Below, piece by piece: positions 8,785 through 17,488 of a DNA stretch of 64,000 nt. The notes beneath the pieces were generated by a model. That model saw only the letters and a list, made by a program, of their open reading frames with translations. It did no database searches and was not told where the DNA came from. How positions within the stretch are numbered: the stretch's first letter is position 1; each line of letters begins with the position of its first letter. The DNA comes from Deltaproteobacteria bacterium. Lineage in GTDB: Bacteria > Myxococcota > Kuafuiibacteriia > Kuafuiibacteriales > Kuafuiibacteriaceae. The stretch lies in contig JACKEN010000005.1 in the NCBI GenBank assembly GCA_020632995.1, positions 62,001 to 126,000 of the forward strand. The letters are read 5' to 3'. The position numbers were made by a program, and so were the translations under genes.

Positions 8785-10460
8785 CGGCGCCGGGGCCCGA
8801 CGAGCGTCTCAACATCGCGGACCGGCTCCGGGCCCAGGCCCAGGCCCGGCCTCACGCCCGGGCGGTGGTGGTGCCCCAGGGCTACGACCCGGGCGGGCGG
8901 CGGGCCTACGCCCACTACACCTTCCGGCAGCTGGACCGCATCATCGACCGCTATGCAAGCGGGCTTGCTGCATTGGGGGTGGGCCGCGGGACCCGGACCC
9001 TCCTGATGGTGACGCCGTCGCTCGAGTTCTTCGGGCTCACCTTCGCGCTCCAGCGCATGGGGGCGGTGCCGGTGCTGATCGACCCCGCGATGGGGAAGAC
9101 CAACGTGCTCGCCGCGATCAGCGAGGTCGAGCCCGAGGCGTTCGTGGCCATCCCCAAGGGGCACGTGGTGCGGACCCTCTTCAAGGGCGCCTTCAAGTCG
9201 GTGAAGGTGAACGTCACGGTGGGGAGGCGCCTCTTCTGGGGCGGCCACACCCTGGAGGACGTGGTGGCCCGGGGGCAGGACAGCTTCTCAGCCGAGCCCA
9301 CGGTGTCGAAGGACCTCGCCGCGATCCTGTTCACCTCGGGCTCCACCGGGGCGCCCAAGGGGGTCTTGTACACCCACGGGATCTTCGACGCGCAGGTGCG
9401 GATCTTCGAGGACGACTTCAAGATCGTGCCGGGGGAGGTCGACCTGTCGGCCTTCCCGCTCTTCTCGCTCTTCTCCGCCGCGCTGGGGGTGACGGTGCTG
9501 GTGCCGGACATGGACGCCACCAAGCCCGCCTTCGTGGATCCGGTGAAGATGGTGGAGCACTTCGACGATCAGGGGGTGACCTACGCCTTCGGCTCTCCCG
9601 CGTTCTGGAAGCGGGTGGCCGAGCACTGCCTGCCGCGCGGCATCGTGCTGGACAGCCTGCAGCGGGTGCTCATGGCGGGGGCGCCGGCCCCGGTGGACCT
9701 GCTCGAGAAGCTGGTGAAGATCATCCCCGAGGAGGCGGACGTCTACACCCCCTACGGCGCGACCGAGAGCCTGCCCATCACCTTGCCCTCGGCCCGGCGC
9801 CTGTTGCCGGGCAAGGCCCGCCGGACGGGGGAGGGCAAGGGGACCTGCGTGGGCGAGCCGATGCCCCACACCCGGATCAAGATCATCGAGATCAGCGACG
9901 AGCCCATCGCGGCCCTCGCCGACGCCAAGGAGGTGCCGCCGGGGGAGATCGGCGAGATCGTGGTGTCGAGCCCGGTGACCACGCAAGGCTACTTTCGCCG
10001 CCCGAGCGACGACGCCCGCTCCAAGCTCGATGACGGCGGGCTGAAGTGGCACCGGATGGGCGACGTGGGCTGGATGGACGAGGACGGGGACCTGTGGTTC
10101 TGCGGCCGAAAGTCCCACCGCATCACCACCCCCACCGGCCCCATGTTCACGGTGTGCTGTGAGGCGATCTTCAACCAGCACCCGCGGGTCTACAGGAGCG
10201 CCCTGGTGGGGGTGGGGGCGCAGGGGAACCAGACCCCGGTGCTCGCGGTGGAGTGCCACCCCGAGCAGCGCCCCAAGGACGCGGCGGACCGGGCCCAGCT
10301 CACGAAGGAGCTCCTCGCCTTGGGGGCGGCCTCGGCGCTGACGCGTTCCATTCAGAAGATCCTGTTCCACGACGCGTTCCCGGTGGACGCGCGGCACAAC
10401 GCGAAGATCCGTAGGGAAGACCTGGCGGTGTGGGCGGCGAAGCAGGGAGGGGCGGCGTGA
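8781..10460 (+). CDS. oleC: OleC, ATP-dependent beta-lactone synthetase (acyl-adenylate family)
   Basis: OleC activates the beta-hydroxy acid from OleD with ATP and closes it to a beta-lactone. The 559-aa protein has the AMP-binding P-loop LFTSGSTGAPKG, the YTPYGATE acyl-adenylate motif and the C-terminal hinge/lid (GDVGWMDEDGDLWFCGRK), with a final Lys in RHNAKIRRE. The start is GTG, overlapping the oleB stop by GTGA. Without context it would be annotated as a generic fatty-acid CoA ligase; its place between oleB and oleD identifies it. A palindrome copy lies at 8955. Confidence 0.92.
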   Translation: MTAPGPDERLNIADRLRAQAQARPHARAVVVPQGYDPGGRRAYAHYTFRQLDRIIDRYASGLAALGVGRGTRTLLMVTPSLEFFGLTFALQRMGAVPVLIDPAMGKTNVLAAISEVEPEAFVAIPKGHVVRTLFKGAFKSVKVNVTVGRRLFWGGHTLEDVVARGQDSFSAEPTVSKDLAAILFTSGSTGAPKGVLYTHGIFDAQVRIFEDDFKIVPGEVDLSAFPLFSLFSAALGVTVLVPDMDATKPAFVDPVKMVEHFDDQGVTYAFGSPAFWKRVAEHCLPRGIVLDSLQRVLMAGAPAPVDLLEKLVKIIPEEADVYTPYGATESLPITLPSARRLLPGKARRTGEGKGTCVGEPMPHTRIKIIEISDEPIAALADAKEVPPGEIGEIVVSSPVTTQGYFRRPSDDARSKLDDGGLKWHRMGDVGWMDEDGDLWFCGRKSHRITTPTGPMFTVCCEAIFNQHPRVYRSALVGVGAQGNQTPVLAVECHPEQRPKDAADRAQLTKELLALGAASALTRSIQKILFHDAFPVDARHNAKIRREDLAVWAAKQGGAA

Positions 10461-11461
10461 AGTACCTGGTGACCGGAGGCGGCGGCTTCCTCGGCGAGCA
10501 CATCGTGCGCGCGCTCTTGGACCGCGGCCACGAGGTGCGGGTGCTCGGGCGCAGCCGCTACCCCCAGCTGGACGACTGGAACGTACCCTGCCTGCAAGGT
10601 GACGTGCGGGATCCCGAGGCGGCGAAGCGCGCGGTGGAGGGGGTGGACGGGGTCTTCCACGTGGCGGCCCGGGTCGGCTACTGGGGCCCCTACGCGGAGT
10701 ACGAGGGCATCAACGTGGGCGGCACCCAGGCCATGCTGGACGCGGCCCGCGCGGCCGGGGTGAAGCGCTTCGTCTACACCAGCACCCCCTCGGTGGCGAT
10801 CGGACCGGAAGGCAACTTGCGCGGGGTGGACGAGACGACGCCGTACCCCGAGCGCTACCTGTCCTCCTACGGGCCCACCAAGGCCGAGGCGGAGCGCCGG
10901 GTGCTGGCCGCCAACGCGGACGGCTTCCAGACCGGGGCCATCCGGCCCCACTTCATCTTCGGGCCCAAGGATCCGCAGATCGCGCCGCGCCTGGTCGAGC
11001 GCTCCAAGGCGGGCCGCCTGGCCCAGGTGGGCGACGGCACGAACATGGTGGATGTGTGCTACATCGACAACTGCGTGGACGCCCACCTGGGGTTGATGGA
11101 CGCCCTCGTCGAGGACGGCGCGCGCGCGGCGGGGCAGGCATACTTCTTGGGCAACGAGGCGCCGGTGAGCCTGTGGGGCTTCTCGGGCCAGGTGCTGGAG
11201 GGCCTCGGCGCGCCGCCGGTGAAGCGCCAGATCTCTTTCAGGACGGCGTGGAACCTGGGCTGGGCCCTCGAGGGTGTGTTCAAGCTCCTGCCTGCCGACC
11301 GGGAGCCGCCGCTCACCCGCATGGCCGCGGTGATCCTGGGGACCTCGCACTACTTCTCCCACGTCAAGGCGACCCGAGACTTCGGCTATGAGCCCAGGGT
11401 CAGCACGGAGGAGGGCCTGGAGCGCCTCTTCGCCCACGAGCGCGCCAAGGGCTCGCCTTGA
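10457..11461 (+). CDS. oleD: OleD, NAD(P)H-dependent 2-alkyl-3-ketoalkanoate reductase (SDR)
   Basis: OleD reduces the OleA product to a 2-alkyl-3-hydroxyalkanoic acid. The 334-aa extended short-chain dehydrogenase has the Rossmann motif VTGGGGFLGEH at the N-terminus and the catalytic Tyr-x3-Lys in SSYGPTKAEAE. The GTG start overlaps the oleC stop (GTGA). It is the last gene of the four-gene unit; the next gene starts 33 bp downstream and is unrelated. By family it resembles 3-beta-HSD/isomerase-like epimerases. The cluster makes the OleD role much more likely than sterol metabolism. Confidence 0.9.
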   Translation: MKYLVTGGGGFLGEHIVRALLDRGHEVRVLGRSRYPQLDDWNVPCLQGDVRDPEAAKRAVEGVDGVFHVAARVGYWGPYAEYEGINVGGTQAMLDAARAAGVKRFVYTSTPSVAIGPEGNLRGVDETTPYPERYLSSYGPTKAEAERRVLAANADGFQTGAIRPHFIFGPKDPQIAPRLVERSKAGRLAQVGDGTNMVDVCYIDNCVDAHLGLMDALVEDGARAAGQAYFLGNEAPVSLWGFSGQVLEGLGAPPVKRQISFRTAWNLGWALEGVFKLLPADREPPLTRMAAVILGTSHYFSHVKATRDFGYEPRVSTEEGLERLFAHERAKGSP

Positions 11462-11494
11462 CGCCGGTCCTGGGGGAGCGGAACATCCCTCCCA

Positions 11495-14400
11495 ATGCGC
11501 TCTGCTCTCCTCCTCCCCCTGGTGTCGCTCACCGCCGTGGGGTTCCTGGCCGCCTGCGGAAGCTCGGAACAACAGTGCTTTGACGATCGCTCCTGCGCCA
11601 CCGGGCTGCGGTGCGAGCTCCCTACGTCGGGAGATCCTGGCGTGTGCGTGGCGTGTGACGCGGCCGAGACCCCCTACGACGGGGTCGACAACGACTGCAA
11701 CGCGCGGACCCGCGACACCGACCTGGACGGCGACGGGCAGAACTCCGTCGACTCGCCCTTCAACCCGGGGGCCGACTGCGACGACGACGACCCTCTGGTG
11801 TTCTCGGGGGCGAACGAGGTCTGCGGCGACAACGTCGACAACGACTGCGACGGCCAGGTGGACGAGCGGGACTGCGCGGACAACAGCCCGCCGGTGGTGG
11901 CGTTCCTGAGCCCCACCGACGGTGAGACCATCTCGGGGGCGGCGCTCCTGGACATCCAGGTCAACGACGACGTGGGCGCGGTCGAGCTGGTGGTGCGGGC
12001 CAACAACGTCGAGGTCGGGCGCGTCTCGCTCGAGCCCATCCCCACCCGCACGGTGCAGGTCAGCTTGACCACGGTGTCGCTGCCGGAGGGGAGCATCACG
12101 CTTCGGGCCGAGGCCACCGACCTCAAGGGGCGGCTCGGCTCGGCCCTGATCACGGTGAAGGTCGACAACACCACCCCGCCCGAGATCACCCTCCTCAACC
12201 CGGTGGCCGATCAGACCTACGGCGGCTACTTCTCGATGGTCGCGGACGTCACCGATGACAGCGGGGTGGAGCGCGTGGAGCTCCTGATCGACGATGTCCT
12301 CATCGACGTCATGACCGAGCCGCCCTTCGAGGCCCGGATCGGGACCTCGACCCTGGCCGAAGGCAGCCACAACCTGCTCCTGAAGGCCTATGACACCCGG
12401 CAGAACCCGTCGACACGGGTGGTCACGTTCATGGTGGACAACACGCCGCCGGTGGTCCGCTTCACCGCGCCTGGGGCCGACGCGGTGGTCTCGGGCGCGC
12501 TCACCGTCACCGTCACCGCGACCGACGCGAGCGACATCTCGAGCCTGACCTCGTCGGTCGCGACCTCGGCGACCTCGCCCCTCACCTACACCCTCGACAC
12601 CGCGAGGATCCCGAACGGGCCGTACGCCCTCGTGGCGTACGCGGTGGACAACGCCATCGTCGACGACGGCACCATGCCCGGCAACACGAGCGCCGCCTCG
12701 ATCAACGTCACGGTCGAGAACATCGACCCGACGCCGCTCGTGACCTTCACGACCCCGCGGATGGGCGACGGCGTCCTGGGCCCGACCGCAATCACGGTTG
12801 CGGTGACCTCGCGCGTCGGCAACCCGATCTCGGTCGTCCACTTCGACGTGGAGGGGCGCCCGGCCGGCTCGGACGCCACCGCGCCGTACACGATCACCCA
12901 CGACTTCTCCACCTACACCGGGACGGTGTCGGTGGTGGCGACCGCGGTGGACAACGCGGGCAACGCGGGGAGCGCGGCGGTGGTGGTGCAGGTGGTGCCC
13001 GGTCCGAGCTTCCGGACCACCCCGACCGTGAAGCCGGCGGGCAACGTGGGCCGCTCGGGCTTCGACGTGGGTGACGTGGACGGCGATGGGGTGGTGGACG
13101 TGGTCGCAGGCGGAACCAACCTCAGCGTGCTCACCGGCACCATCGCGGGGGGGCGCTGGCGGCCCCTCACCCCCGCGCTCCCGGTCTCGACCACCGGGCA
13201 CCTGGACGTGCGCCTGGGTGACGTGAACGGCGACGGCCTGCCCGACATCATCGGCCTCGCCGCGGGGGCGCTGCGAGTGTACCTGAACCTGGGCGGTGGG
13301 ACCTTCGACGCGGGGACGGTCTACACCCTCCCGCAGAACGGCATGACCGCGTTCGAGGTCGGAGACCTCGACGGCGACCAGGATCCCGACGTCGTGGTGG
13401 TGGGCGGCAACACCTCCGGCGTGGCTGGCTACGTCTACTTGTTGGACAACGGGGTGTACGCCTTGGGCCAGATCCTGGGCGGCGATCAGGGCGCGGTCGA
13501 CGTGGCGATCGGCGACGTGGACGGCGACCAGGATCGGGACGTGGTGGTGGGGCGCAGCGCCTCGCTGATCCTCACCGTGTTCAGGAACGGCGGCATCGGC
13601 AACTTCGGGGCGGGCATCGACACCACCCTCGCCACCGCGCCCGAGACGGTTGCCCTCGGCGACGTGACAGGGGACGGCGCGACCGACATCATCGTCGCGC
13701 AGCCGGGCGCCGACGCGGTGCTGGTGCTCCAGGTCAGCAGCGTGAACCCCTTCGCGCTCGCCCTCGGGCCGCCCACCTCGGTGATGAAGGGGCCTGCGGC
13801 CCTGGCGGTGGGGCAGATCACCGGGAACGCCACCGCGGACGTAGTGGTGGGCTCCTACAACGGCAACGGCATGCAGGTCCTGGAGGCGTCGGCCGGCGCG
13901 GCCACCGGGTTCCTGCTCGACGAGACCTACGTGGTGACCCAGAACCTGAGTCACCTGAAGCTGGTGGACTTCGACCAGGACGGGGCGCTCGACGTCGTCG
14001 CCTCCGGGGCCCAGGAGGGCGTCATCGCCTACGCCCGCAACCTCGGGACCGGCAAGTTCATGGCGTCTGTAACCTACCTTGCGCCGTCCATCCTGGGGAA
14101 CAATGGCCAGCCGGTGCAGCTGGTGCCGCGCGCCGCGGCGGCCGGCAACGTGCTCGGCGCGCCGGGTGACGAGCTGGTGGTCTCCTTCGACGGCTCGACC
14201 CAGAACCCGGCCGAGCTGGTGATCTACGAGTTCAACGCGGCGCCCACCCCAGCCCCGAACCTCTATGGCCTCCCGCTGCCGGCTGGACTGACGCCCCCGA
14301 GCGGCCTCGCGGTGGGCGTGCCCCACCCGGTATCGGGCTATGACCACATCGCGGTGTCGGCGCCGGTGGCGGTGCAGGCCACCAACCCAACCCCGACCGC

Positions 14401-15157
14401 GATCCTCTATGAGCTCGCGCCGCCCAACGTGACGCCGCACCCGCTCCTCATCGACAACCCCAGCGCGGTAGCGGTGGGCGACGTTGACGGCGACGGGTTC
14501 GGCGAGGCGATCTTCGCGGTCGACCCGACCGGGGGTGGCGGCGACGGGGCGGTGGTGATCAACCTGGACGCTACCCCTCCTGTCTACGGCCCGTTGACCG
14601 GCGGCGAGGGCGCCCGCAGCGTCGCGGTCGGCAACTTCGACTTCGACCTCGGGGGCGTCTCGGACTTCGCGGTGGCCAACGGCGCCACCGACAACATCAC
14701 GGTGCAGGTGTGGACGGGCGCGGGCTTCCTCCCCACCACCTACAACGCGCCCACCAACCTGCAGGCCATCACCACCGGGTTCGTGGGGAGCGACGGCTAC
14801 CCGGACATCGTGGGGCTCACCTCCGCCAACATCTTCGTGATGGAGGGCGATCCGCAGTTTGGCTTCCGAACCCCGGTGACCTTCCCCGCCGGCACCTCGC
14901 CCTTCAAGGTGATCGGCGGCGACTTCAACCAGGACGGGCTCTTCGACGTCCTCACCCTGAACAGCAGCAGCCGCTGCTCGGTGATGCTGGCCCGGCCCCA
15001 GGGCGGGTTCTTCCCGCCCCTGACCCTCGCGGTGGGGGCCGGCCCGCTGGACTTCGTGGCCACCGACCTCGACCTGGATGGCCGGGACGATCTCGTGGTG
15101 GTGCAGAGCGGCGTCCCCTCCGTCACCATCCTTCACAACAACGCGGACCAGCTGTAG
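11495..15157 (+). CDS. large lipoprotein: MopE-like Ca motif, Ig-like repeats and FG-GAP/VCBS repeats
   Basis: This is a 1220-aa protein with a lipoprotein signal peptide ending GFLAAC. Residues about 50-130 carry two MopE-type metal-binding motifs (DGVDNDCN and DNVDNDCDGQVDE around DCDDDDP). Residues about 130-500 are three or four bacterial Ig-like domains, recurring as V-x-F-x-x-P-x-x-G-x-x-x-x-G and VDNTPP. Residues about 500-1215 are many FG-GAP/VCBS repeats (GDVDGDGVVDVV, GDLDGDQDPDVV, GDVNGDGLPDI), predicting a Ca-binding beta-propeller. It is probably surface-exposed and adhesive or structural. The gene stands alone between oleD and the methyltransferase. Very long antisense reading frames opposite it reflect GC skew in the third codon position, not genes. 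Confidence 0.88.
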   Translation: MRSALLLPLVSLTAVGFLAACGSSEQQCFDDRSCATGLRCELPTSGDPGVCVACDAAETPYDGVDNDCNARTRDTDLDGDGQNSVDSPFNPGADCDDDDPLVFSGANEVCGDNVDNDCDGQVDERDCADNSPPVVAFLSPTDGETISGAALLDIQVNDDVGAVELVVRANNVEVGRVSLEPIPTRTVQVSLTTVSLPEGSITLRAEATDLKGRLGSALITVKVDNTTPPEITLLNPVADQTYGGYFSMVADVTDDSGVERVELLIDDVLIDVMTEPPFEARIGTSTLAEGSHNLLLKAYDTRQNPSTRVVTFMVDNTPPVVRFTAPGADAVVSGALTVTVTATDASDISSLTSSVATSATSPLTYTLDTARIPNGPYALVAYAVDNAIVDDGTMPGNTSAASINVTVENIDPTPLVTFTTPRMGDGVLGPTAITVAVTSRVGNPISVVHFDVEGRPAGSDATAPYTITHDFSTYTGTVSVVATAVDNAGNAGSAAVVVQVVPGPSFRTTPTVKPAGNVGRSGFDVGDVDGDGVVDVVAGGTNLSVLTGTIAGGRWRPLTPALPVSTTGHLDVRLGDVNGDGLPDIIGLAAGALRVYLNLGGGTFDAGTVYTLPQNGMTAFEVGDLDGDQDPDVVVVGGNTSGVAGYVYLLDNGVYALGQILGGDQGAVDVAIGDVDGDQDRDVVVGRSASLILTVFRNGGIGNFGAGIDTTLATAPETVALGDVTGDGATDIIVAQPGADAVLVLQVSSVNPFALALGPPTSVMKGPAALAVGQITGNATADVVVGSYNGNGMQVLEASAGAATGFLLDETYVVTQNLSHLKLVDFDQDGALDVVASGAQEGVIAYARNLGTGKFMASVTYLAPSILGNNGQPVQLVPRAAAAGNVLGAPGDELVVSFDGSTQNPAELVIYEFNAAPTPAPNLYGLPLPAGLTPPSGLAVGVPHPVSGYDHIAVSAPVAVQATNPTPTAILYELAPPNVTPHPLLIDNPSAVAVGDVDGDGFGEAIFAVDPTGGGGDGAVVINLDATPPVYGPLTGGEGARSVAVGNFDFDLGGVSDFAVANGATDNITVQVWTGAGFLPTTYNAPTNLQAITTGFVGSDGYPDIVGLTSANIFVMEGDPQFGFRTPVTFPAGTSPFKVIGGDFNQDGLFDVLTLNSSSRCSVMLARPQGGFFPPLTLAVGAGPLDFVATDLDLDGRDDLVVVQSGVPSVTILHNNADQL

Positions 15158-15168
15158 TCACAGGCGCG

Positions 15169-15939
15169 GTGGCGCGTCGCGGTCCGGGCACCCTCTACCG
15201 GCGGCTCGCCTCGGTCCGCTTCCTGCTCAGCCGGGATCGGGCCGAGGTCCTGCGCTTCTTCGCCGCCCGCTACCCCACCCGCGTCCCGCGTCGGGAGCGC
15301 CTGCGCCTCATCCGGGCCTTCCTCCACATCACCAACCAGGTCCGGGGCTACCACAGCCAGGCAGAGATGCTGGCGGTGGCCCATGAGATCCTCCTGCGGG
15401 CCGGTCAACCTGGGTTGACGGTGGTGGAGTGCGGGGCGGCCAAGGGCTCGAGCACCGCGAAGCTGAGCCTCGTCACCGCCCGAGCGGGCGGGAGGCTCCT
15501 CGTCTACGACAGCTTCAAGGGCATCCCCGAGAACGACGAGGTGCACCGCAACCTGGACGGCCGGCGGGTGGTGTTTCGCAAGGGGGCCTTCACCGGCCGC
15601 CTGGCCCAGGTGCAGCGCACCGTGGCCGAGCTCGGGGCGCCCGAGGTCTCTAGCTTCGTGAAGGGCTGGTTCGCCGACACCCTGCCGAGCCTCGAGGGCC
15701 CGGTGGACGTGGCGCTGTTGGACGTCGACCTGCTCTCGTCCACCCGGGAGTGCCTGGTGCACATCTACCCGCGACTGCGCCCGGGCGGGGTGATCTTCAG
15801 CCAGGACGGGCACCTCGAGGCGATCGTGGCCCTCCTCGGCGACCCGGCCTTCTGGCGCGACGAGGTGGGGTGCCCGCCGCCCCACATCGAGGGGCTGGGG
15901 CGCGACAAGCTCCTCAGGATCCCCGCGCCCGCTGCCTGA
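15169..15939 (+). CDS. TylF/MycF-family SAM-dependent O-methyltransferase
   Basis: This is a 256-aa class I methyltransferase. Motif I is VVECGAAKGSSTAKLSL, followed by YDSFKGIPEND. The acidic metal/substrate motif is VDVALLDVDLLSSTREC, and RPGGVIFSQDGH completes the TylF (macrocin O-methyltransferase) pattern. Relatives methylate sugar hydroxyls of antibiotics or surface polysaccharides. No natural-product cluster is visible here, so the substrate is open. The start is GTG 15169, 11 bp after the previous stop. Its 3' end overlaps the convergent trmL by 26 bp. A 16-bp perfect palindrome lies at 15404-15419 within the gene. Confidence 0.85.
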   Translation: MARRGPGTLYRRLASVRFLLSRDRAEVLRFFAARYPTRVPRRERLRLIRAFLHITNQVRGYHSQAEMLAVAHEILLRAGQPGLTVVECGAAKGSSTAKLSLVTARAGGRLLVYDSFKGIPENDEVHRNLDGRRVVFRKGAFTGRLAQVQRTVAELGAPEVSSFVKGWFADTLPSLEGPVDVALLDVDLLSSTRECLVHIYPRLRPGGVIFSQDGHLEAIVALLGDPAFWRDEVGCPPPHIEGLGRDKLLRIPAPAA

Positions 15940-16393
15940 GCACCTCGTACATCACGAGCGCGGCGCAGGTGGAGACGTTGACCGAGCGGAGCAAGGGGTC
16001 TTGCATCGGGATCCGCACCATGCGGTCGGTGTAGCGCCGCCGCACCTCGCTCGAGAAGCCCACGCTCTCCCGCCCCAACATCAGCACCACCCGGGGCGGG
16101 TACTCGACCTCCCAGTAGAGCCGCTCCGCCTCCGGGCTCACCAGGAACGGCTCGCCGAGCTCCGGCAGCGCCGCCTCGAACGCCTCGAGGTCCGGCCACA
16201 CCCGCGGGTCGACCCGAGGCCAGTAGTCGAGGCCGGCTCGGCGCACCTCCTTGGCCTCGAGCGAGAAGCCGAGCGGCTCCACCAGGTGGAGCTGGGCCCC
16301 GGTGGCGAGGCAGGTGCGGCCGGTGTTCCCGGTGTTCCAGTGGATCTCGGGCTCCACCAGGGCCAGGTGCAGCGCGGGCTCAGTCGACGCCAC
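15914..16393 (-). CDS. trmL: tRNA (cytidine/uridine-34 2'-O)-methyltransferase TrmL (SPOUT)
   Basis: TrmL 2'-O-methylates the wobble nucleotide of tRNA-Leu isoacceptors. The 159-aa size equals the family norm. Motifs are EPEIHWNTGNTGRTCLATG near the start, MLGRESVGF for the knot, and IPM ... RSVNVSTCAALVMYEVLRQR at the C-terminus, which form the SAM-binding trefoil knot. The ATG overlaps the end of the upstream glycosyltransferase gene by 14 bp, so both are probably co-transcribed. The 3' end overlaps the convergent methyltransferase. A perfect copy of the 14-bp palindrome is at 15991. Confidence 0.93.
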   Translation of the reverse strand: MASTEPALHLALVEPEIHWNTGNTGRTCLATGAQLHLVEPLGFSLEAKEVRRAGLDYWPRVDPRVWPDLEAFEAALPELGEPFLVSPEAERLYWEVEYPPRVVLMLGRESVGFSSEVRRRYTDRMVRIPMQDPLLRSVNVSTCAALVMYEVLRQRARGS

Positions 16394-17471
16394 GGGCCCC
16401 CTCGGCCACCGCCTGGGCCATGGCGCTCTCGAGGGTGCTGAGCAGCCCCTGGTTCCCGTCGTGCTCGAAGCGGGTGAGGTTCTCGGCGTAGGTGGGGGCG
16501 CGCTCGAGGAACGCGGTGAGGCTCTCGGCCGTGACGTGCTGGGCCCGCTCGCCGTAGCCCAGCTGCTCGAGGTAGTTCGCGTTCAGCACCTGCTCGAACT
16601 GCCCCACGAGCGGGATGGAGAACATGGGCTTGCCCATGTAGACCGCCTCGCCCATCAGCGTGAAGCCGCCCCCCGCCACCACCGCCTTCGCGGTGGCGAG
16701 ATCCTCGATGAAGCCGTCCTCGGAGAACGGGCAGAAGGTGAGGTTGCCCTCCGTCAACGGGCCTTGCAGGTCGCGCCGGAGCCCGTAGACCCGGAAGGGC
16801 ACGTCCACCCGCCTGAGCTCGTCCACCAGGGACTCGTGGCTGGTGCCCGACTGATAGACCAGCACGTGCTCGCCCGACTGCACGCGGGCCTTGGCGTCGA
16901 GGATGACCTTCCTGAGGATCGGAGGGTGCAGGGTGGTGCGGGGGCGCTTCACCGGCGGGTAGAAGAAGGTGGTGATGAGGTACGCGTTACAGCGAGGGAG
17001 CTTGGCCCGGACGATGCCCTTGGCGAGCAGGAAGTCCTTCATCTCGCCCCTCAGCACCTGCTCGTCGTGGTGGCAGCGGGCGATGACCTGCATGTTGTCC
17101 ACGCTGATGATCGGCACCTTCTGGCCCTTGGCGAAGGTGTAGGTCCACGACTCGAAGTCCGAGACCACGACGTCGGGAGAGAAGCTCCGGGCCATCTCCA
17201 GGTAGGTCATGAAGTTCTCGGGGAGCCCCGCCGCCGCCTTCAGGTTGGACAGCGCGGTCTTCATCTTCCGCACCACGTTGTCCTCGTAGACCATCGTGAG
17301 CCCGGTGATCCGGTGCACCTGAGAGGGGTACCGGGCGCCGAGGTAGTCGGCGGCTCGCCCCGAGACCACGATGCGCACGTCGTGCCCCATCGCGGTGAGG
17401 GCCTCCAGGATCACCGCCGACCGCATGGCGTGCCCCATGCCTTCACCCACAACGCCGTAGAGGACTCGCAT
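16380..17471 (-). CDS. glycosyltransferase of the MJ1255/VC2487 type (GT-B fold)
   Basis: The 363-aa protein begins MRVLYGVVGEGMGHAMRS, a GT-B N-terminal loop with the GxGHxxR pattern seen in MurG-like and MJ1255-like enzymes. The C-terminal nucleotide-sugar site reads VVAGGGFTLMGEAVYMGKP, followed by LVGQFEQVLNANYLEQLGYG. Acceptor and donor cannot be inferred. It lies between the GT51 transglycosylase (17 bp upstream) and trmL (overlapping). A role in envelope glycolipid or glycan assembly is plausible but rests on context only. The ATG at 17471 gives a complete N-terminus. Confidence 0.82.
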   Translation of the reverse strand: MRVLYGVVGEGMGHAMRSAVILEALTAMGHDVRIVVSGRAADYLGARYPSQVHRITGLTMVYEDNVVRKMKTALSNLKAAAGLPENFMTYLEMARSFSPDVVVSDFESWTYTFAKGQKVPIISVDNMQVIARCHHDEQVLRGEMKDFLLAKGIVRAKLPRCNAYLITTFFYPPVKRPRTTLHPPILRKVILDAKARVQSGEHVLVYQSGTSHESLVDELRRVDVPFRVYGLRRDLQGPLTEGNLTFCPFSEDGFIEDLATAKAVVAGGGFTLMGEAVYMGKPMFSIPLVGQFEQVLNANYLEQLGYGERAQHVTAESLTAFLERAPTYAENLTRFEHDGNQGLLSTLESAMAQAVAEGARGVD

Positions 17472-17488
17472 TGCGCCGAGCGTACCGC

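Noticed and set aside
10352..15136. Minus-strand open frame of about 1,590 codons opposite oleD and the FG-GAP lipoprotein
   Set aside because: Its translation is His/Val/Arg/Gly-rich without domains or a signal. It mirrors the GC-rich third positions of the real plus-strand genes, which have clear motifs.
16623..16638. Perfect palindrome CATGGG-CTTG-CCCATG
   Set aside because: Lies inside the glycosyltransferase coding region at an ordinary conserved segment and does not fit the iterated 14-mer. Probably chance.
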